Below, one piece after another: positions 32,478 through 44,054 of a stretch of 64,000 nt of DNA. The first letter of the stretch is position 1; every line of letters starts with the position of its first letter. Position numbers and translations under genes: made by a program. The notes under the pieces are model-generated. The model saw nothing but the letters and a program-made list of their open reading frames with translations, was not told the DNA's origin and did no database searches. This DNA is from Salvia splendens (lineage: Eukaryota > Streptophyta > Magnoliopsida > Lamiales > Lamiaceae): NCBI RefSeq assembly GCF_004379255.2, contig NC_056042.1, positions 17,717,901-17,781,900 of the forward strand, given 5' to 3'.

Positions 32478-33469
32478 AAGCTATAAAGGCAAGAAATATT
32501 TGGTGAAAAGGCAAAGAGAAGATACATTGTAAGTCGGATTGACCTCTTATATTAAGGACAATGACTTAGATAACAATGCAACTTTTAAAGAGAGATCTAA
32601 ATCCAGTTGGGCAGTTGTTGCAGTGGGATCTATTTATTTATGCTCACTTTATTGTTTTGTTTTGATGTTAGAGATTTTATTTTATTGGTACAGTCTTGTT
32701 TAAAATGAATTTATATTCAGTTTATAAACTCATTTATGATTCTACGATGTTCAATTTCATTTTATAATGCTTGCATTATTGAGAAATGTGGATCGAATAT
32801 CTATCATAGTACCATAGAAAAATAAATTATACATCATAGTATCTAAACAATATAATTGCAAAAGATTGAGTATAACACCACAGTTCAACTTCTTAAACAA
32901 TGAATGATAAAGTATTTATGGTACTTAATCATAAGGCCAAGAAAGTACTTAGTAATTGTTCACACTGATTTTGTCTAACTCAAGTGACTATCGAGATTTT
33001 AAGAGCTTACTTGTTAAATAGCTTGAAAGTCAGGTAAGTCTGGTTGATGCACAATAAGTTAGAATCTTTTGGTGGGTCAAGGGATTCAGAATACTTATAG
33101 AGGTGCGACATAGAAAGACTAGCAAGTCTTAATGGTTTATACCATAGGAGACGAGCAATGAGTTAAGATCAGTAGTGGGAGCTAAATCCTAGTTCACTAC
33201 TCCAAGCATTCTTCTAAAGAATGGGATAGTCATATAAGAAGATATCGAAGTCTATCAAAGACAAGTTCGATAAGTGAACAGTTTTACTCAATAATACCTT
33301 ATCATTGATGGGATATACGTTGGAAACAACGAGTTATACCTTAAAGAAACTATCATAACATCAGTACCTTCTACAACACACGAGTTGTGGACTAGAGGCA
33401 AGTTTAGTCCAGCACATCTCAAGGTGTGGAGTTATTCCAACACATGTTTTGGAAAAGGTATCCATGTAA

Positions 33470-35170
33470 TTGGAGTTGTGTACTGAGGTATGTTTTAAGG
33501 TTGTCCCAAATGATAGAAAAGGTATAAGTTCTATAATCTTCACGGCAAGATATGTGTTTGTTTACACGAATACTAGATTCCTTGATGAAGATTATGAGGA
33601 GAACTACAAGCCTAACAAACATGATAATTCTCAAGATAATGAGAATATCTATTTTCCATCTTAACCAAGAAGTCATACCATTAGAAACTTATGCACTAAG
33701 AAAATCAACGTTTGTACCTAAGGTTGAAAGAGTCGTGTCGTAGTGGGAGCGTTCTTTGCGAACATAATAAGTTCATGGGTCTAAGAGAGTCTTTAGATTC
33801 AGTCTTAGATCAACTTGAACCTAATCCATGTAACTACAAGGACGCAATGACTTATTCAGATAATCATTCTTGATAAGATGATAGATTCTGAATAACAATC
33901 TTAAATAGACAAGAATGTTTGCAAGACTTGCGATACTACCCATAGACTATTTCAGTCAGTGGGAGCTAGTGGACCTGCAAGTGTAAGCATGGATCTCAGA
34001 AGGCTAGAAAAATGGCAAAGGGTTATACCCAGAGAGAATTATATTCTCGCCTGCCATTTTTGCCTAAGTCGATCTGTATATTGTCTATTGTAGCCTACAT
34101 AAATTAGGATGTATGTACTATGATTGTCAAGACAGTTTTCTTTAAGTAGAAGTCTTGAGGAGATCATCTGCATGGAACATCTTAATGGTTATGTAATACA
34201 GGGCAAGAAAGTTGAAAGTGCACTATATTTAATACTCTTGGTACTCTACGATGATGACATCTATAAAAGTTGATAAACAACTAAGAGGGTTATATAGCGT
34301 AGGAAACTGGTCGTCTACCCAGTTTAAGGATGATGGATTTAAGATAATCTAGTTACATTCTAAGCATCTGTGTCATTAGATTGCTAGAAAAAGAATGTAT
34401 GTTTTCTTAAAGAATCCTACGTCTACACAATACTTAGACACTTTAGCATTGAAAATTCCAAGAAAAAGTTTTTCTTTTTCTAGACGGAATTATTTTGTCT
34501 CTAGTCAAGTGTTTTTCGACATTGAATGAGATCAAGAAGAATGAGAGAAGTTCCATAATTGGAAGTCTTATATATGCTATGAAGTGTATTAAGTTAGATA
34601 TTAGCTTTGCCGTTGGCATAGAAGCATGATATCATTTTAACCATGGCCAAGGACATTGGATTGGGTAAAGAATATACTATAGTACTTGAAGAAGACTAAA
34701 CAGTATGCTCTAGTTTACCAGACATCCATGTTATGTCCTTTAGGTTACATCAACTCAATTTTATAATTGATCGGTGATCGAGTCATCCTCTGACTATGTG
34801 TTCACTTTAGGAGTTGAATACTGAGACATGAAGGAGTGTTGATCAAATCATAGACTCCATCATGAAAATTACAAGTGTGGTTTCATCGGAAACTACTAAG
34901 GTAGTTGTTCATCTCAGTAACATCCTAATAGCTTTGACCGTGATTCTAAGTATGTGTATGAGTATTATATTTTGTTATAATTGCTCTAGTCATATGTCTA
35001 ACTCGAGGGAAACACGATCTGATAAAGCTACGCAATCACTTAGAGATGAAGTATGAAATTAATTAAGGATTAAGTGCGCAGCAAGACGTTATGGTTTCCA
35101 AGATATCATCAGAGAACAACCTGGCAGAACTTTTCACAAAATGCCTATATGGCAACATGTTTTACACATG
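33470..35170 (+). pseudogene. Copia 2 pol remnant
   Basis: Collinear with copia 1 7783-9480: integrase end (33470-33664), MAKGYTQRE region near 34010-34040, LYDDD at about 34240, RT/RNase H link near 34570-34620, and RNase H end near 35090-35140. Stops and frame shifts are mostly identical to copia 1, so the decay predates both insertions. An insertion of about 20 bp near 33781 relative to copia 1 is private. Confidence 0.7.
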
Positions 35171-35286
35171 AGGTGAAAAGTACGGTAGTTCGATGTATCA
35201 TGGCCCGAGACCTGCTTAGAGTATAAGTGGGAGAGTTTTGGCAGTGGGTATACTCGAAAGCATGATTTTCAGTATAAATGGGAGAT

Positions 35287-36751
35287 TGTTAGGATTGGTA
35301 TACTGAAAAGCATATTTCGAGCTTGTTGCACGGATAGAATTGCTTGTATACAATAAACTCTACAATCCACTTTTAACCCAAGGCGAGAAGAATTAATTTT
35401 ATCGCATTGGTGTTTGCTTATGCATTTATAAGATGTTTCTCAAACATTTAAATGTATAAGAAGCAAATAAGTCTAATTCTTCTGCATAGTAGACTGGTCG
35501 TGAACGACGTTCACAAAAGGTGACGCAGTCAGTTCTTTGTAGATGAGAAATAGAATTTCACAACCTAGATAGGCTTTGGCTACCTATCGTGAAAGGTTGC
35601 AGTGTCAGTCCGCATGTTTCCTTACCTTAGGAAATAAACGACACTGGTGTGGTATAGCACTGAAGAATCTAACAGTTGAGATAAGTCTATCTTGCTATTT
35701 ACTGAAAGACGAGGTCTCGGTGATTGTTATTTCTTAATCATTGTTGACATAACATTGAACATACGATATTGATTATGCACTACTTTAATTTATCAAATGG
35801 TGCGGATTTTTCGCAATCCAAGAATCCTGGTATCTTGGGTAGTGGTGATCAATGTCTAGAGGTGCTAGTATTGTTATTGCAATAAATCGTGTGCTGGGTG
35901 AGTCCAGTTTGATAATATCCTCAAGAGGTGTTCGAAAAAGGTTTTATTATTCAGAAACCCGGCCGGTTGGAATTTATTCCAGAATAATAAATAAAGATTT
36001 TGAACTAGACAACTCTTGGAAAATATATTAATTAATTAAAGTCAAATAGCAGACTTAAATTAATTAATGAATATTTATATCTTAAACACGAGAAATAATA
36101 AATTAAAGAGGTAAAGCCCGGATTACTCATAATTTGGGATTGGACGGGCAGTCAATATTATTTTACTGTAGTGGCTGATAATAATATTCTGTCGGACTTG
36201 TATTAAATTGGGGCTCAATTTAATTAGTAAAAGCCCAACAGGTTTGGCCCAAGTCCAACCTCCATGGATCCCTAATCTGGCCCATTATAACTCAATATAA
36301 AAGGAGAATAGAAAGGAGATTTAGGGTGAAAAAACTCATAATTTTCGTGCTCCCCTCTGGGAGTGGACGAAAAATCAGTTTTTGAGAAAACTGATATTTT
36401 GTCTTCTTTCTAATCAAACCCTTTTCGATTCTGATAAGCTTTGCCCACCCAAAGGTCAGATTCTGAGTTCGGGATACAGATTAGAAGATTCTTGGTTGAG
36501 TACGAAGATCTTCATGTGGAGGAGGCGCAAGCAATCGTCGATTCTTTGGAGAATCAGATCGGTAATTCTAAACCGTAGGAAATTCATGAACTAGGTTTTA
36601 ATTCCTTTTTCATGAATTGTATGCGTTCTTGTATGCAATTGATTGTTTAACATGTAGATAATTAATCCCATAATCGATCAGATAGATCCATATGTATGAT
36701 TTATTTGTGAATGCATGACTTCCGCTGTGCAAGGGGCACCAAACCCCAGCA
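35287..36751 (+). repeat. Copia 2 3' LTR
   Basis: Follows the second polypurine copy at 35271-35286 and ends CCCCAGCA at the target duplication GCCTC. TATA box at 36296-36304. Confidence 0.95.
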
Positions 36752-36756
36752 GCCTC

Positions 36757-38138
36757 AACTCTCATATTCTCGTACGTTTCATTGCTTGGAACAGCAATAG
36801 TTAAGTTTCCAACTTAGAACTACGATTCGCGTGGTCAACTAGGCTTATGTTTTAGGTACTCTAAGTTCACAACACAATTCATCATCTCATAGATCATCAT
36901 CTACCACAATTTACGTCATTCATACCTCAAGATAAACACACCACATTTTCACATCTCATAGCAAAACACTTTCGAACTTCACAATTATATTCAAAACTTT
37001 AGAAACAAAATTTCTTTCAACTTTCACATGTTCCCAAATTTTTTTCCACATCTCACTTTTAAAGTAAAAGCTTTGACTCAAACTAAAACATATTTTTGCA
37101 TCAACTTTCATCATGCATATAAAACACTGCATAGAACAACGCATCATATTTCGCACCTCATAACATACATAACATCACACTTTCGTAGCTAAATTTTCCA
37201 AACGAAAAGTTAATTATAATCTTTTTTCGAAACTCAAAATTTTTTTTTTGAACGATTCATAAACACAACATTTTCCGTTGATCAATAAATTTTCCCAAAA
37301 GAAAGAACTAACATGTTTTCATTTAAAGTTCAAAGATATTTTTTTCAAAAATTCCGACAACTTTCCACAACATAAACATTTTTCCTTAATCAAACTCCAC
37401 TAGAACAAATAGTCATTAATATTGCAAAACATCAATCACAAAATCCTTTTCCATTTTTTTTTACATGTCAAACACCATGCATATCTTTCAAAATTCATAA
37501 CACATTTGCATTCCAAACAAAACACACATGCACTTCACATATATATTTGAAACAATATTTTTAGATTACTCATTTTTTTTTCAAAAATTTCAACATTCTC
37601 AAAACAACTCGTCAATTTCCACCTTTCATGTAAAACACGCCATCTTCCTATGTTCACATGCTTACGTCATAACAATTTCACACACATAGCACATATTTAA
37701 GTCATCATGCCAATGATGCTCATGTCTCCACATAATCATACTATCACAATATCGTATTCACATATCCATAACACGTGGTTTAATTATCATGTCATTCATA
37801 CTCGTATTCCACGTAATCATACTATCACAACGTCATATTCACACACATAATACATGCTTAGATTATCGTAGCAGTCATGCTCACATAGTCATCCCATCAC
37901 AACTCATCCTCATGCATATCGTTCATTCACATGTATAAACTTGTCAATCGTCATATCATATAGTCATCCATTTCATGCATCTATCTCACATGCTTTCAAC
38001 AAATAAAACATACCTCACTTTCATTGGTTGAACGTGATGCTGTGGATGTTGAGCCTTCATGACACTACTAGTCAATAAGGGTTCACTAATCTAGACTTAA
38101 GATAAAAGAAGACTCTCAGACCAGAGCGCAACACTAAG
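36757..38138 (-). other. G2 leader, part next to primer site
   Basis: Non-coding continuation of the gypsy leader after the copia 2 insertion. Homologous to G1 12830-14044. It includes AT-rich and T-run sequence at 37200-37600 and three units of about 80 bp at 37677, 37757 and 37838. No ORF of note; a 66-codon frame at 36956-37156 is not shared with G1. Confidence 0.7.
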
Positions 38139-38150
38139 CTCTGATACCAC
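38139..38150 (-). other. Primer-binding site of G2 (initiator tRNA-Met)
   Basis: TGGTATCAGAGC on the minus strand, separated from the LTR end (38153) by the same short spacer as in G1 and G4. Confidence 0.9.
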
Positions 38151-38152
38151 TC

Positions 38153-41100
38153 TGTCACGACCGCCCATACTAGGGTTGCTACAAATACGACGATCGCGAT
38201 CAAACATGCAAAGGTAGACTTTTATTGAAAACTTAATTAACTTAAAGGATGAAGAAAACATTTTCTTTTTGTTTTAAAGAAGCTTAAAGTTATAACTTTG
38301 CTATTAAATAAAACAACATATGATAAACACTTTTAAAAGAAGCAGCGGAGAAAATAGTTATTTAAAACCCAATCAACTTCTAAGAAAAACATGTAGTCTA
38401 ACTCACGTGAAAGACATCATTTTCAGACAATAATGTAAATAGACGTTTAAATCCTAACACGACCAAAACATGCTCAACATAGTACGAAAAGATTTAAGTA
38501 TTGAAACATGATTCAAAAACATAGCAGCGGAAATAAGGTTCAAAGGGAGAGTCAAGGATCACGCCTATGTATGAAAACACGACGCATCCTAAGGCTAGCT
38601 CAACATCCTCCGCAACATCCTGCTCAACCTGCACATAAGAAAATAATATGCAGGGCTGAGTACTTGATGTACTCAATGGGCTCATCCGAAAACATTTTAA
38701 TAAGTTATGTCATCCATACCAGTGATCTCGAGTTTTATATAGTAAGAAATGTCACGAGAAACACAAAAATTCAAGTCTGGCCAGACAATTTATCTCCCCA
38801 CTTTTCACATGAATCCATCAATCACATCACAGTGCGACGAAAGTGTGGCCACACTATTCGGCCACGGGACCGGCCGACTTGCAAGGACGGCTCACGATCC
38901 CACCAGTGTACACAGCCTGATAGGGTTTACGGCCCTACTCAGACCCGAATTCATTTCACAACACAACCATATAGCCTAACGGAGTGAACTCATACGAACT
39001 AGGCATCAGGCACACAATCTCATAATAAAAACAACATGGCATGACATAACAGTTAAACCACCCTTATATCGCCACATAATAATTTTTGGAAAAGTAAAGA
39101 GGTTTGAAAAGAAAGCCCACCTCGATCGCTTAGCAAATTCACAACCCAACTTATAGCAACTCTCGATCCTCGAGTTCACGAGTACACAACACCCTTGTCA
39201 ATGACAACACCAGTCAGCCTTCCACAACAACATTTACTATGCATGTCCTATCGTTTTCTCTCTCATCGTTTTTCTCAAGTTCCCCAACCCAACATACGTC
39301 ACAAAGGTGTAAAGACACACGTAACACATTCCAACTTATCACAAGTGATTTCAACATTTAAACACGTTCCTTGGATATACATGCATCATATAATACTTTT
39401 AAACTTGAAACTAGGTGTCATTTTAACAAGGCAGAAAACTGGCAGAACTGCGCGACCGTTTTGTAAAAATCACTATAAATTCACCCGACCTCAAAAGATG
39501 CTAAATTTTGGTCACAATACAGCGGACACATTAAAGTTCATCCATGAAAATTCTCACATCGAAATCACGTCATTTATTCAGTCCTATCACATAATAAACT
39601 CTCTGGTCGGAACACACAATTTCTGATAGCACTGCGCAGTTCATTGGAAAAATTCACCATAAATTCATCCAATGCCCAAAAAGGCTGAAAATTTAACAAG
39701 ACTCAGAAGACACTTCATATTTTCACATAATTTAAGAATCACATCAAACGGAGGTCATTTAGTCGGTCAACTTTCTGGTCGAGAACACATGTTTCTGACA
39801 GAATTGCACAGTCGATTTCACACATTTTTCAAAAATTCATTTTTCCACAAAACAGGCTTAAATTTACATGAGACACAGAAAACACCTTGCAATTTACTCA
39901 GTAAAATTTTCATATCAAAATTTGGCCGTTTGATAGGTCAATTACTCATCATAAGCTACTGGTCGAACATCACAGATAACAGACACACAATTTCTAAATT
40001 AGGGTTTCCTTCTCAGTCATCCAAACTCCAATTCTCATGCTTATAACACACAATCATGCTTGATAAGACTCTCTTAAACATGTTTGCACATAAACTTACA
40101 TCATTCACCAAAGATTCAAATCAAACTTCACACAAATCAATTGAAAACGCATATTTATCAAAGTTTTCAAGCAAACTCACTTTTTCCCCCGATTAAATTT
40201 GCGATCTACGATTCCTACACCCACTACATGCATGTAGGATTCAAGAACATGGTTCAAATGAAAAGAATGAGGAAAAGTGAAGCCAATATACCTTCTTTGA
40301 CAAAACGAATCGGTAGAACCAAGAAACGATGCGATTCGTCGGAGATTCTTGAAAATAAACTTCAATGGATGCAAGAACAAGGATTGGATGGAGGATTTTT
40401 GGAGAGAAAGAGTGGAGAGGAGGGGAAAAAACGTGTGAAAGGGAGAGAGGGAGAGGGTGGACGAAAATTGTGAGGGAAATGGTGGCTAGGGTTTATTTTG
40501 GTGGCATTTATAGTCTAGGTTTAAGTCCATGAATTAATTAATAATTAATTGTGGAGGAATAAAATATAGGCTAATAAATAAAAATTCCACAATCATACAA
40601 GGCTTAATTTTCAAAAATTATGGCTGAATTTAAACAAGGAATTATTTGATATTTACTTGGAGAGAAATAAATCCGCAATTTAGGAAATAAAAACAATGAA
40701 TATTCCATAAACAAGGGAACAAAATAAATTAAATCTCCAAGTAGGAAATATGAGGTAGGGGCCGAAAATATAAGGGAAATTGCCAAGGGATTATTTCCAC
40801 TCTTTATTTAATTTGGGTGAAGAAATAAAATGTGGCATGATTTAATTGGATTTAATTCAAAGAAAGAAGTCAACAAGGCACCAATTAAATCAAAGAAAAA
40901 TTATTCATCCTCCTATTTTAATTAGGGGATTTTCGGAACTCCCAAAGGTAATAGACTAGAGTTCGAATTTTATGTATTACAATTTAGGGATCATTTGGGT
41001 TGGATTTAATTTGGATAAATAAATATCCCAAAGCAATTAACTAAATCCAAGAAATGAAATACTATTCCAATAATTAAAAAGGGCCGAACATTCTGATGAC

Positions 41101-41292
41101 TTGGCTCGAAAGATAGAAATGCATGATCCTAATAATTATTTCCCCCATTGGAAAATATAAAATATCAATCACTTCATTCCACATCACCCACGACAATTAT
41201 TTCACGCAATTCACTTAACCACATATAAACAAAAGTTTCTTAATCGAAATTTCAAATCAATATATAAAGGGTCAAAAGTTTGGGATGTTACA
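38153..41292 (-). repeat. G2 5' LTR, subfamily B (3,140 bp)
   Basis: Complete LTR: TGTAACATCCCAAAC at the 41292 end, GGTCGTGACA at the 38153 end. TATA box TATAAATG at 40505-40512 with a CT-rich leader below it. Contains the 184-bp repeat series. ORFs at 38508, 39195, 39672 and 40084 run antisense to the promoter and are shadows of LTR sequence. Confidence 0.9.
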
Positions 41293-41992
41293 GCAATAAA
41301 ATAGATTTCCCCCAAGGAAATTAAGCTAAAAAAAAGTGTGGGATGGAGACACAATAGAAGGAAAATATTCACATCCCCAGTTAATTTGGCTTAGGTATTA
41401 ATTTGGTATTGAATAAAGGGAATTCCACAAAATAGGAAACAAATATATTCTCATCTACAAATAGGGGGGGCGAAAATTGGCTTAATTGCCACAAGGAAAT
41501 AATGCAACTCTTAATTTAATTGGGGTGAGGGAATAAAATGTGGCAAGATTTAATTGGATTTAAAATAAATGAAGGAATCAACAAGGTACCAATTTTATCA
41601 AAGAAACTAATTCATCCTCTTAATTCAAGTAGACGATATCCGAAACTCACAAAAATAATAGGTTAGAGTTCGAGTTTCATGTAGCACAATTTAGGGATAA
41701 TTTGATTTGGATTTAATTTGGATGAATATCCCAAAACAATTAATTAAATCCAAGAAAATTTCCAATAATTGGAGGGGCCGACAATAGCCACTTTATTTGG
41801 CTAGAACAAGATGCATGATCTTTATTTAAATTGATTTCCCACGTTAAATATAACTAGCACTTCATTCCAATTTCCCCATGACGATTTATTCCACATAATC
41901 AAACTCAATCACGTAGCAACAATTTAAATTTCATAAATGAAATTTCCAATCGACATATCTTAAATAAATGTCACAAAATTTGGGATGTTACA
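41293..41992 (-). repeat. Outer 700 bp of an A-type gypsy LTR
   Basis: Collinear with 16813-17185 for its first 375 bp (about 5 per cent different by eye) and then continues to a full LTR start, TGTAACATCCC, at 41992. G2 interrupts it before GCAAT at 41293. It is the outer end of the 5' or solo LTR of an older element. Its divergence from the G1 LTR shows it is not simply the missing G1 piece. Confidence 0.8.
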
Positions 41993-42222
41993 TCGGTTGA
42001 ACGGCGGTGACAGCAGCAGTGAATGGCGGAGCAGCAACGTCCGTGCTTCAGCGGGGATCTCAGCGGCTGTCTCGATCTGGAGCAGCGGCTGCTGGGCAGC
42101 GACGACACCGACAGATCTTGGACAACAGCGGCGTTGTGGCAGAGATGAGGGAAAGATAGGGGAGCGACGGCGGCGCAACGGAGAGAAGCTATAGTGAAAG
42201 GTGACGGAGGCGGCAAGCTTAC

Positions 42223-42387
42223 CGCTATGATTTCTGTAGCGACGACGTGATTTCGAGAAGATCGGAGCAGCGACGGAGAGGCAGAAGTACATGCTGATTT
42301 TGGGAGAAGATGGAGGGATTGAGAGAAGAAAGATTTTAGAGTTTTCAATTTGGATATGCTTCTGATTCTAAGATGAGAGGGAGACAT
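42223..42387 (-). other. Tentative first exon of a host gene
   Basis: On the minus strand, an ATG at 42387 opens 55 codons rich in S, L, K and R without acidic residues in the first 50, like an organelle-targeting peptide (MSPSHLRIRSISKLK at the start). The frame reaches a good donor, GCG/GTAAGC, at 42222. Upstream is a CT-repeat leader (42430-42463) as in plant 5' UTRs. Beyond the donor, the sequence is GC- and CT-rich until the LTR at 41992. No family is recognised and later exons are not visible, so this is a low-confidence call. The alternative is leftover GC-rich transposon leader. Confidence 0.25.
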
Positions 42388-42429
42388 TGTTGTTCCATAA
42401 TTTGAGAAGAAAGAGACATGGATATGGAT

Positions 42430-42463
42430 GAGATAGAGAGAAAGAGAAAGAGAAAGAGAGAAG
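42430..42463. repeat. GA/CT-rich microsatellite
   Basis: Imperfect GAGA/AAAGAG tract. On the minus strand it is a pyrimidine patch upstream of the tentative exon. Confidence 0.7.
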
Positions 42464-42469
42464 TGATGG

Positions 42470-42686
42470 ATGATCGAGGAAGGAATTGGACATTTTCAAA
42501 TTCCATTTTTGGAAGTTACGTAATGAGTATAAGAGAGACTAGAATTTGTATACGAGAATGATGAAAGTCCGGACAGAGTCAATAGAAGGATGAATACGAT
42601 GTGCTAAAGTCACTGAAAAAGAGAGCGAAGGGGATTTTGCATGCTTTTGACAACAGAACCGATTGACAAATTGAGGAGTTAAGCTT
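42470..42686. other. Unassigned single-copy-looking sequence
   Basis: About 200 bp with no counterpart elsewhere in the window. It could be the promoter side of the tentative exon. I see no convincing TATA box; the nearest AT-rich word is TTATACTC on the minus strand near 42530. Confidence 0.4.
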
Positions 42687-43536
42687 TTGAGGTGGGCTCT
42701 ATTACTTAAACTCTTTTATTGCAATGATATGTTTATGTTGAGATAAGGGTGGTTTGAATGTTATGTCATGCTGTATTTTATATTTTGAATTGCCTATCTG
42801 ATTGTCTACTATGATAATGTCCTACTAGACTTTGATGGTTAACGAATTCGGGTCTGACTAGGGAGTGAGTCCCTACTCAGACTAGTGCACTGATGGGGAT
42901 CGTGAGCCGTCCTTTGTGGTCGGCCGGTCCAGTGATCGAGTTTGTGGCCACATTCTCGTTTCACATGATGGTTCAGATATGGTACATGATGGAGGATGAT
43001 GATGATGGGCTGCGCAGCCATGTTTTACGAGGGAAATGATTTTAGTGTTTCTCGGCATTTTTTTTAAAAGTAAAACCCGATGTTCACTCAACGGTGGCTT
43101 GACATAACTTTATTTATGAAATGTATTTTTGGGCATGAGTTCACTGAGTGCATCAAGTACTCAGCCCCTCCATATGTTTTCCCTATGTGCAGGTTGAGCG
43201 TGGACGGGAGACGGAGGATGTTGAGCATTGGACCGAGACCATATTCAATAAATGTTCCGGTTGTTATTGTGTCTTCATACATAGTAGTAGCTAACTCTCA
43301 AATGCTTCCGCTACGTCAAGTTTTAGAACTCTGATGTTATCTTTATTCTGTTGGATTATTTTTTCCTACGAACTTTGTTGCTTCGTTATTTCAGACTATA
43401 ATTTGGTAATAAAGTTTCGTCTTTTGATCTACATGTCGTACCCCCTTAATTGTTTCCCCTTTCTTCCCCGCTTCTTTATTCCCCCATTAGTCGCGACCCA
43501 CCGTACTTTCTATCCTTAGGAAGTGCGGTCGTGACA
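42687..43536 (+). repeat. G3: truncated gypsy LTR
   Basis: Plus-strand 3' part of a gypsy LTR, recognisable from AATTCGGGTCTGA, the GCCGTCCTT...GGTCGGCCGGT block, GTACTCAGCCC and the terminal GGTCGTGACA at 43536. It is diverged from both A and B subfamilies. Its 5' part is missing before 42687. No primer site follows; copia coding sequence does, so this is the outer end of a solo or 3' LTR inserted in a copia pol gene. Confidence 0.8.
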
Positions 43537-44054
43537 AGGGTACCCCAGAGGAACGAAAGTTTATGAATTCATTAGTCTCCGAGATAAGAAAGTTATTGTG
43601 AGCACTCACGCCACATTCTTAGAGGAAGACTATGTAATGAATCATAAACCTAGCAGTGAAGTGGCTCTTGATGAGCTAACTTCTGTCACAAATTCCATTA
43701 ATCAAGAACGAGTACCAAATGTACAAACAATTCCAAAAACTTCAACTTCTATTCCAAGAATTGTAGTGCCGTGCCGCAGTGGGAGGGTCTCACATGAGCC
43801 CGAAAGATACATTGGTTTGGGGGAATCTATGGATCACTCCTCAGACAGCAATGTATTAGATCCTTGGAACTTTGCGGAAGCGCAGACAGATGTCGATCAT
43901 TGTGAATGGGTGAAAGCAATGGATTCGGAACTACAATCTATGATAGACAAAGACGTCTACGATTAGTCCGTCCTACCCGGAGGCTGTACTGCTATTGGGA
44001 GCAAGTGGATATATAAACGTAAACGTGGACCCGATGGACGAGTTAAAGTCTTCA
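43537..44054 (+). pseudogene. Copia pol fragment (integrase-RT junction)
   Basis: From 43538 the frame reads through the copia integrase end: GYPRGTKVYEF, then STHATFLEEDYVMNHKP, a variable linker, SGRVSHEPERY, and the first RT blocks with CEWVKAMDSELQSM. A stop at 43964 interrupts it, but the same reading continues to SKWIYKRKRGPDGR before G4 cuts it at 44054. It is much less decayed than copia 1 and 2 and is bounded by a gypsy LTR end on the left and a gypsy LTR start on the right. Confidence 0.85.

Larger units (their letters stand above)
27762..36751 (+). mobile_element. Copia 2: full-length Ty1/copia-type element with dead coding region
   Basis: An element of 8,990 bp with equal LTRs of 1,465 bp (27762-29226 and 35287-36751) and a perfect 5-bp target duplication GCCTC (27757-27761, 36752-36756) inside the G2 leader. 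I count about 23 LTR differences (about 1.6 per cent). It is collinear with copia 1 but has a shortened primer site, a different GC-rich block, and a deletion of about 210 bp that removes the gag start. The pol lesions are largely the same as in copia 1. Confidence 0.95.
20187..41292 (-). mobile_element. G2: minus-strand Ty3/gypsy chromovirus-type element
   Basis: Reads right to left: 5' LTR 41292-38153, primer site 38150-38139, leader (split by copia 2), protease end, RT, RNase H, integrase, partial chromodomain, polypurine tract 23284-23273, 3' LTR 23272-20187. LTRs start TGTAACATCCC and end GGTCGTGACA. The outer 62 bp of the 3' LTR are lost at the A/B junction, so its target duplication cannot be checked. 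The right flank is an A-type LTR interrupted before GCAAT. The chromodomain and the tRNA-Met primer fit the Tekay/Del-like chromovirus clade; that placement is inference. Confidence 0.9.

Noticed and set aside
40084..40473. 129-codon plus-strand ORF in the G2 5' LTR, partly repeated at 22126-22458
   Set aside because: Runs antisense through the LTR promoter leader; repetition is due to paired LTRs.
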